10,060 nt of DNA from positions 1 through 10,060 of the forward strand of contig JASBVW010000032.1 in NCBI GenBank assembly GCA_029961005.1, written 5' to 3'. The position numbers and the translations under genes were made by a program. This stretch comes from Bacillota bacterium. GTDB taxonomy: Bacteria > Bacillota > UBA5301 > JASBVW01. Shown here piece after piece: positions 7,150 to 10,060 of the stretch. Under the pieces are notes generated by a model. The model worked only from the letters and a program-made list of their open reading frames with translations. It was not told the origin of the DNA and did no database searches. How positions within the stretch are numbered: position 1 is the stretch's first letter; each line of letters starts with the position of its first letter.

Positions 7150-9075
7150 TCACCTCTCTTTCTTGAACGGCTTGTATGGTTGACCCCCGGGCTCATAGAA
7201 CCGGTTGAAGAACTCGATGACATTCAACCGGAGGGCGTGGATGGAAGGGCTAAACGCCGCCACCGCGATATTGAGGGCGTGCAGCAGCCCTGCCACCACA
7301 ATCCCAACCTCTATGCGGCCCAGGTTCTCCGCCAGGTTGTTGGCCACAATGGCCAGGATTACCCCCGCCAGCCCCAAAGCCATCAGTCGGGCATAAGAGA
7401 AGATGTTGCCCAAGACCCCGAAGATCTCCATGGCCCCCATCATGCCCGCTCCGTAGATGAGCAAGACCACACCTATAAGGATCAGCATCAACCCCGGAGT
7501 GGCGCTGATGTCCGCCGCTGCGGCGGCCACCATGGCGAAGATCCCCACCAGGACGCTGATCATGCCTATCCGCTCTATGGCATGCTTCTTGCTGTGTTCG
7601 CGGATGGCGTTGATCACTCCCAGCACCAGGCCCAGCAAGATGTGGACGGCACCCACGCCGATACAGACGTAGAGCAGCTCCATCATGTGCTTGGCCCGGT
7701 CAAAGGGCAACTTGAACTCTCCGAGCTCCACCTCGCGGATCAAGTGGTACTTGTGCGGGAGATCGCCGAACATCTCTCCGTACAAGAAACCGAAGAGGAT
7801 AGCCGCCAGGCTGGCGCTGAGGAAGATCCCCGTCACGGCCCTGACGATCTGGTTTTGCCGGAAGCGGAAGCGGGCCCACAGAGTCGCCAGGAGGATCACC
7901 AGCCCGTATCCCACGTCTCCAACGATGATGCCAAAGAAAGCGGGGAAGAAGATCGCCAGGAAGGGCGAGGGATCAAGGGTCCCGTACCTCGGGCGTCCAA
8001 AGATGTTCAGTACCAGCTCAAAGGGGCGCGCCCAGGGCGGATTCTGCAACAGAACGGGCGCCCTCTCCCTCTCCTCCTCGCTCACCTCCACCTCTGTGCA
8101 CACGACCTGTCCGTTGAACTCGCGCTGGATCCTCTCTTCCACCCTCTTCAGATCCCGGCGCGGCAGCCAACCCTGAATGACGAAGGCGTAATCGGTCTGG
8201 CCGCAAAGCGGGATGCAATCCAGCTCCTCCAGGCGATCCCGCACCACGGCCGCGATGGCCTTCAGCTTGGCCTGCCATTTCTTGGCCAGCTCTTTGAGTT
8301 CGGCCTCGATCGCCTTGATCTCGGCCGGTATAGCCGCCCGGCGCTCCCGGATTTTGGCCAGGGCCACGTCAAGGGTTTGGTCCGCCAGCTCAGCGGGCAG
8401 GCGGACCTCGTTGACGTTGTCCGCGAGAAAGGCGTGTACCGCCTGAGAATAGCGCTTGTTAAAGACCGCCAGAGCCGCGATGGTATTCTGGTCGATCTCT
8501 TCCGAGATGATCTCCACCTGGTCGTGAGTCAGCCTCCGCAGCTCCTTGCCGATCACATCCACGGCCAGTTTGTGTTTCTTGTCGACCAGAAAGGCCGTGG
8601 CCTCAAAGCTGTCCATGGCCATGATGCGCTCGGTCAAGGGCTCGATCTTCTCCACCACCGCTTCGTAGCGAGCCAGGGCCGTCTCCTCCAAGCGCAACTG
8701 ATCCTTGCGTTCGGACAGCTCCCGCGCCTTCTCCTCCACCTCTTTGATGAACTCTTCCACCCGGCCCACCAGCCGCGTGGTCTCTTCCCCAGCCATCTCC
8801 TCGTAGACTTGAGGATCCTCCGGCTCGGCGGCCACCTCCGCCCCTTCCATGGTCCCGGCTATGCCATTGACGCGCACCAGGAGGTTCTCCAGTTCGTTCC
8901 TGGACCGATTTAGCTCCTCGCAGAGCTCCATGCGGCGGACGCTTGCGCCTTCGCCTGCCACCTCCGGGGTGGCATCTTCGACGTGCAAAACCCCCAGGCG
9001 GTGCAAGAGCGCCAGAGTCGGGTGCAGGAGTCTCTTGGGCCCTATCACCTCTACCTTTGCCATGGGCACCAGCAT
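7150..9075 (-). CDS. atpI: V/A-type ATPase subunit I (membrane stator, a-like)
   Basis: Subunit I anchors the peripheral stalks and forms the two ion half-channels beside the K ring. Residues 1-345 are cytoplasmic and rich in long charged helices (coiled coil at about 105-150 and 235-285). Residues 370-625 are membrane-embedded with about eight hydrophobic segments, starting at PFLAIFFPAFFGIIVGDVGYG. Two buried arginines of the kind needed for ion transfer are present: Arg563 in SYARLMALG and Arg616 in HALRLNVIEFF. The tail FYEPGGQPYKPF is the family's usual ending, and 641 residues is normal. The start ATG at 9075 follows GGAGGGGGT; a second in-frame ATG four codons later is possible but lacks its own ribosome binding site. 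It lies 23 bases after atpG and 9 before atpK. Confidence 0.96.
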   Translation of the reverse strand: MLVPMAKVEVIGPKRLLHPTLALLHRLGVLHVEDATPEVAGEGASVRRMELCEELNRSRNELENLLVRVNGIAGTMEGAEVAAEPEDPQVYEEMAGEETTRLVGRVEEFIKEVEEKARELSERKDQLRLEETALARYEAVVEKIEPLTERIMAMDSFEATAFLVDKKHKLAVDVIGKELRRLTHDQVEIISEEIDQNTIAALAVFNKRYSQAVHAFLADNVNEVRLPAELADQTLDVALAKIRERRAAIPAEIKAIEAELKELAKKWQAKLKAIAAVVRDRLEELDCIPLCGQTDYAFVIQGWLPRRDLKRVEERIQREFNGQVVCTEVEVSEEERERAPVLLQNPPWARPFELVLNIFGRPRYGTLDPSPFLAIFFPAFFGIIVGDVGYGLVILLATLWARFRFRQNQIVRAVTGIFLSASLAAILFGFLYGEMFGDLPHKYHLIREVELGEFKLPFDRAKHMMELLYVCIGVGAVHILLGLVLGVINAIREHSKKHAIERIGMISVLVGIFAMVAAAAADISATPGLMLILIGVVLLIYGAGMMGAMEIFGVLGNIFSYARLMALGLAGVILAIVANNLAENLGRIEVGIVVAGLLHALNIAVAAFSPSIHALRLNVIEFFNRFYEPGGQPYKPFKKER

Positions 9076-9098
9076 CGGTCCTTACCCCCTCCGCTCTT

Positions 9099-9458
9099 TT
9101 ACTCGGGAAGAATCCAGTCGATTACGGTCTGCACGGCCAGCTCCATCTTGCGGCGGGCCTGCTCTTGAACGGCCCGCACTTCTTGGTCGATGCCCTTCAA
9201 GATCTTGGCAGCTTCCTCCTCTGCCTCTTTTATCCCCCGCTCTCTCATCGCCTGAGCCTCCTGCTCGGCTTCCTCCGCCCTCCTCTGTTTTAGCTCGGCG
9301 GCCTCCTTCCGGGCTCTGGCGATGTACTCGTCGGCCTTGCGCTTCGCATCCAAAATCCAGGTGCGGATCTGCTCCTCGCGCTCCTGAATCGCCTTCAGGC
9401 ACGCAGAGACCTGGGCCCGAGTCTCACGCAGCCTGAGGGCCTCAGCTTTCTGTGCCAT
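9099..9458 (-). CDS. atpG: V/A-type ATPase subunit G (peripheral stalk; also called H)
   Basis: This is the first gene of the operon. The 119-residue product is an almost continuous charged helix (rich in Glu, Ala, Arg, Lys and Gln, for example RKADEYIARARKEAAELKQR) ending in a short hydrophobic segment (MELAVQTVIDWILPE). This is the pattern of the small stalk subunit that coils with E. Because such coiled coils are low in specific motifs, the assignment rests partly on position: directly before atpI, as in Thermus. I chose ATG at 9456-9458 because the GGAGGAG sequence lies 8-10 bases upstream. A GTG three codons earlier (9465-9467) would overlap that Shine-Dalgarno. Confidence 0.88.
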   Translation of the reverse strand: MAQKAEALRLRETRAQVSACLKAIQEREEQIRTWILDAKRKADEYIARARKEAAELKQRRAEEAEQEAQAMRERGIKEAEEEAAKILKGIDQEVRAVQEQARRKMELAVQTVIDWILPE

Positions 9459-9473
9459 GTGCGTCACTCCTCC

Positions 9474-9539
9474 TCAGGGATAAAAGGGAAAGCAGGGTGC
9501 TGACCTTCTCGCTGTATGATACTTCCACAAAAGTATCAT
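9474..9539 (-). CDS. Possible 21-residue leader ORF before atpG
   Basis: An ATG at 9537-9539 preceded by AAGGAG (only two bases away, so too close to be ideal) opens a 21-codon frame, MILLWKYHTARRSAPCFPFYP. Its TGA stop touches the atpG Shine-Dalgarno, 15 bases before the atpG start. Its start codon lies in an arm of the 9516-9539 hairpin. It could be a leader peptide coupling translation to atpG, or chance. No homologue is recognised. Confidence 0.2.
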   Translation of the reverse strand: MILLWKYHTARRSAPCFPFYP

Positions 9540-9587
9540 TTCTCCTTCTGCATAGTTTGAAATTTTTTCCTTAAAACTTTTGTGGAA
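9516..9587. repeat. Two overlapping, mutually exclusive inverted repeats upstream of atpG
   Basis: First repeat: ATGATACTT at 9516-9524 and AAGTATCAT at 9531-9539, perfect 9-base arms with a 6-base loop. Second repeat: TTCCACAAAAGT at 9523-9534 and ACTTTTGTGGAA at 9576-9587, perfect 12-base arms 41 bases apart. The left arm of the second takes in the loop of the first plus part of both its arms, so an RNA could form only one at a time. As DNA the 12-base sites are inverted copies 53 bases apart, about five helical turns. The stretch 9530-9600 is clearly richer in A and T than the rest of the window. Confidence 0.75.
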
Positions 9588-9655
9588 AAATTTCCATTTC
9601 TCATCGTATGCGGTTTCCCCTTCCTTAGAACGCCCGGCAAAAAGGGAGAGAGCGG

Positions 9656-10060
9656 TCACAGAAAGCACGCCACCCAGTGCCCCGGGGCTGCCTCCCTCCA
9701 CTCCGGCTCCTCCTGAGCGCAGAGGGGGCGCGCCAGCCGGCAACGGGGGCGGAAGCGGCAGCCGGGCGGCGGGTTGATGGGGGTGGGAACCTCCCCCTCC
9801 AGGATGATGCGCTGCCTTTTCTCCTCCACCTCCGGGTCGGGAATAGGTATGGCCGAGAGGAGGGCCTGCGTGTAAGGGTGGAGGGGATGCCTGTACAGCT
9901 CCCGGCTGGGAGCCAGCTCTACCAGCTTACCCAGGTACATCACAGCCACGCGGGTAGAGATGTGCCGCACCATAGACAGGTCATGGGCGATGAAGAGATA
10001 GGTTAAACCCAGCTTCTCCTGCAGCTCCTCCAGCATGTTGACCATCTGGGCCTGAATAGA
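9656..10060 (-). CDS. Oligopeptide/dipeptide ABC transporter ATP-binding protein, C-terminal part (runs off right edge)
   Basis: The last 134 residues of a peptide-transporter ATPase of the OppD/OppF/DppD/DppF family, which powers uptake of peptides (or nickel) through a membrane permease pair. The fragment begins SIQAQMVNML, just after where the family's conserved aspartates and Walker B would be. It contains the switch histidine (LFIAHDLSMVRHISTRVAVMY), GKLVELAPSRELYRHPLHPYTQALL, and the C-terminal oligopeptide-transporter domain with GCRFRPRCRLARPLC. Three Cys there (spacing C-x5-C-x6-C) and a fourth in the terminal HWVACFL match the cysteine pattern of family members reported to hold an iron-sulfur cluster. 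The Walker A and signature motifs lie outside the window. The gene ends 197 bases before atpG, without a clear terminator. D-type and F-type cannot be told apart here. Confidence 0.93.
   Translation of the reverse strand, partial: SIQAQMVNMLEELQEKLGLTYLFIAHDLSMVRHISTRVAVMYLGKLVELAPSRELYRHPLHPYTQALLSAIPIPDPEVEEKRQRIILEGEVPTPINPPPGCRFRPRCRLARPLCAQEEPEWREAAPGHWVACFL

Noticed and set aside
9516..9587. Inverted repeats as ends of an insertion sequence or MITE
   Set aside because: The arms are only 12 bases and enclose 41 bases. No target-site duplication was seen flanking them and no transposase gene is nearby.
9474..9743. An 89-residue minus-strand frame spanning the gap before atpG
   Set aside because: Its first third overlaps the oppF-like gene in another frame and has no ribosome binding site. 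Only the last 21 codons are kept, as a doubtful leader ORF.

Overview
The window looks like a chromosomal piece of a GC-rich bacterium with strong GGAGG-type ribosome binding sites. The best guess is a thermophilic or anaerobic member of the Bacillota (clostridial lineage), because of the bacterial V/A-type ATPase, the Opp/Dpp-type transporter ATPase and the Shine-Dalgarno style. Taxonomy below that cannot be settled from the sequence.

Layout. (1) Positions 1-360 hold the N-terminal 120 codons of uvrB on the minus strand, cut by the window edge, with an extended -10 promoter at 405-413. (2) A 207-base divergent intergenic region carries that promoter and, facing right, a promoter for an unrecognised 120-residue protein (568-930, plus strand). 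(3) A short convergent region at 931-1060 holds three stem-loops. At least two look like terminators, and the best rightward one overlaps the end of the ATPase operon's last gene. (4) Positions 1031-9458 are a complete nine-gene V/A-type ATPase operon on the minus strand. Reading with the operon, the order is G-I-K-E-C-F-A-B-D, the order known from Thermus thermophilus. Spacings run from overlaps of a few bases to 29 bases. (5) The 197 bases upstream of the operon are AT-rich for this window and carry two overlapping, mutually exclusive inverted repeats and a possible 21-codon leader ORF. (6) Positions 9656-10060 are the C-terminal 134 residues of an oligopeptide/dipeptide ABC transporter ATPase (OppF/DppF/DppD type), entering from the right edge.

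How the genes work together. A and B form the catalytic hexamer, D and F the central shaft, and C couples the shaft to the membrane ring. E and G form the peripheral stalks, I is the membrane stator with the proton half-channels, and K is the ring proteolipid. Every subunit needed for an A3B3DFCE2G2IKn rotary machine is present and appears intact. The K subunit keeps the ring glutamate and helix-1 glutamine but has Leu where Na+-binding rings have Ser/Thr, which favours H+ coupling (inference).

Nothing here is a clear new biological system. The items most worth a second look are the inverted-repeat leader upstream of the ATPase operon, the orphan 120-residue gene, and the unusual proteolipid.
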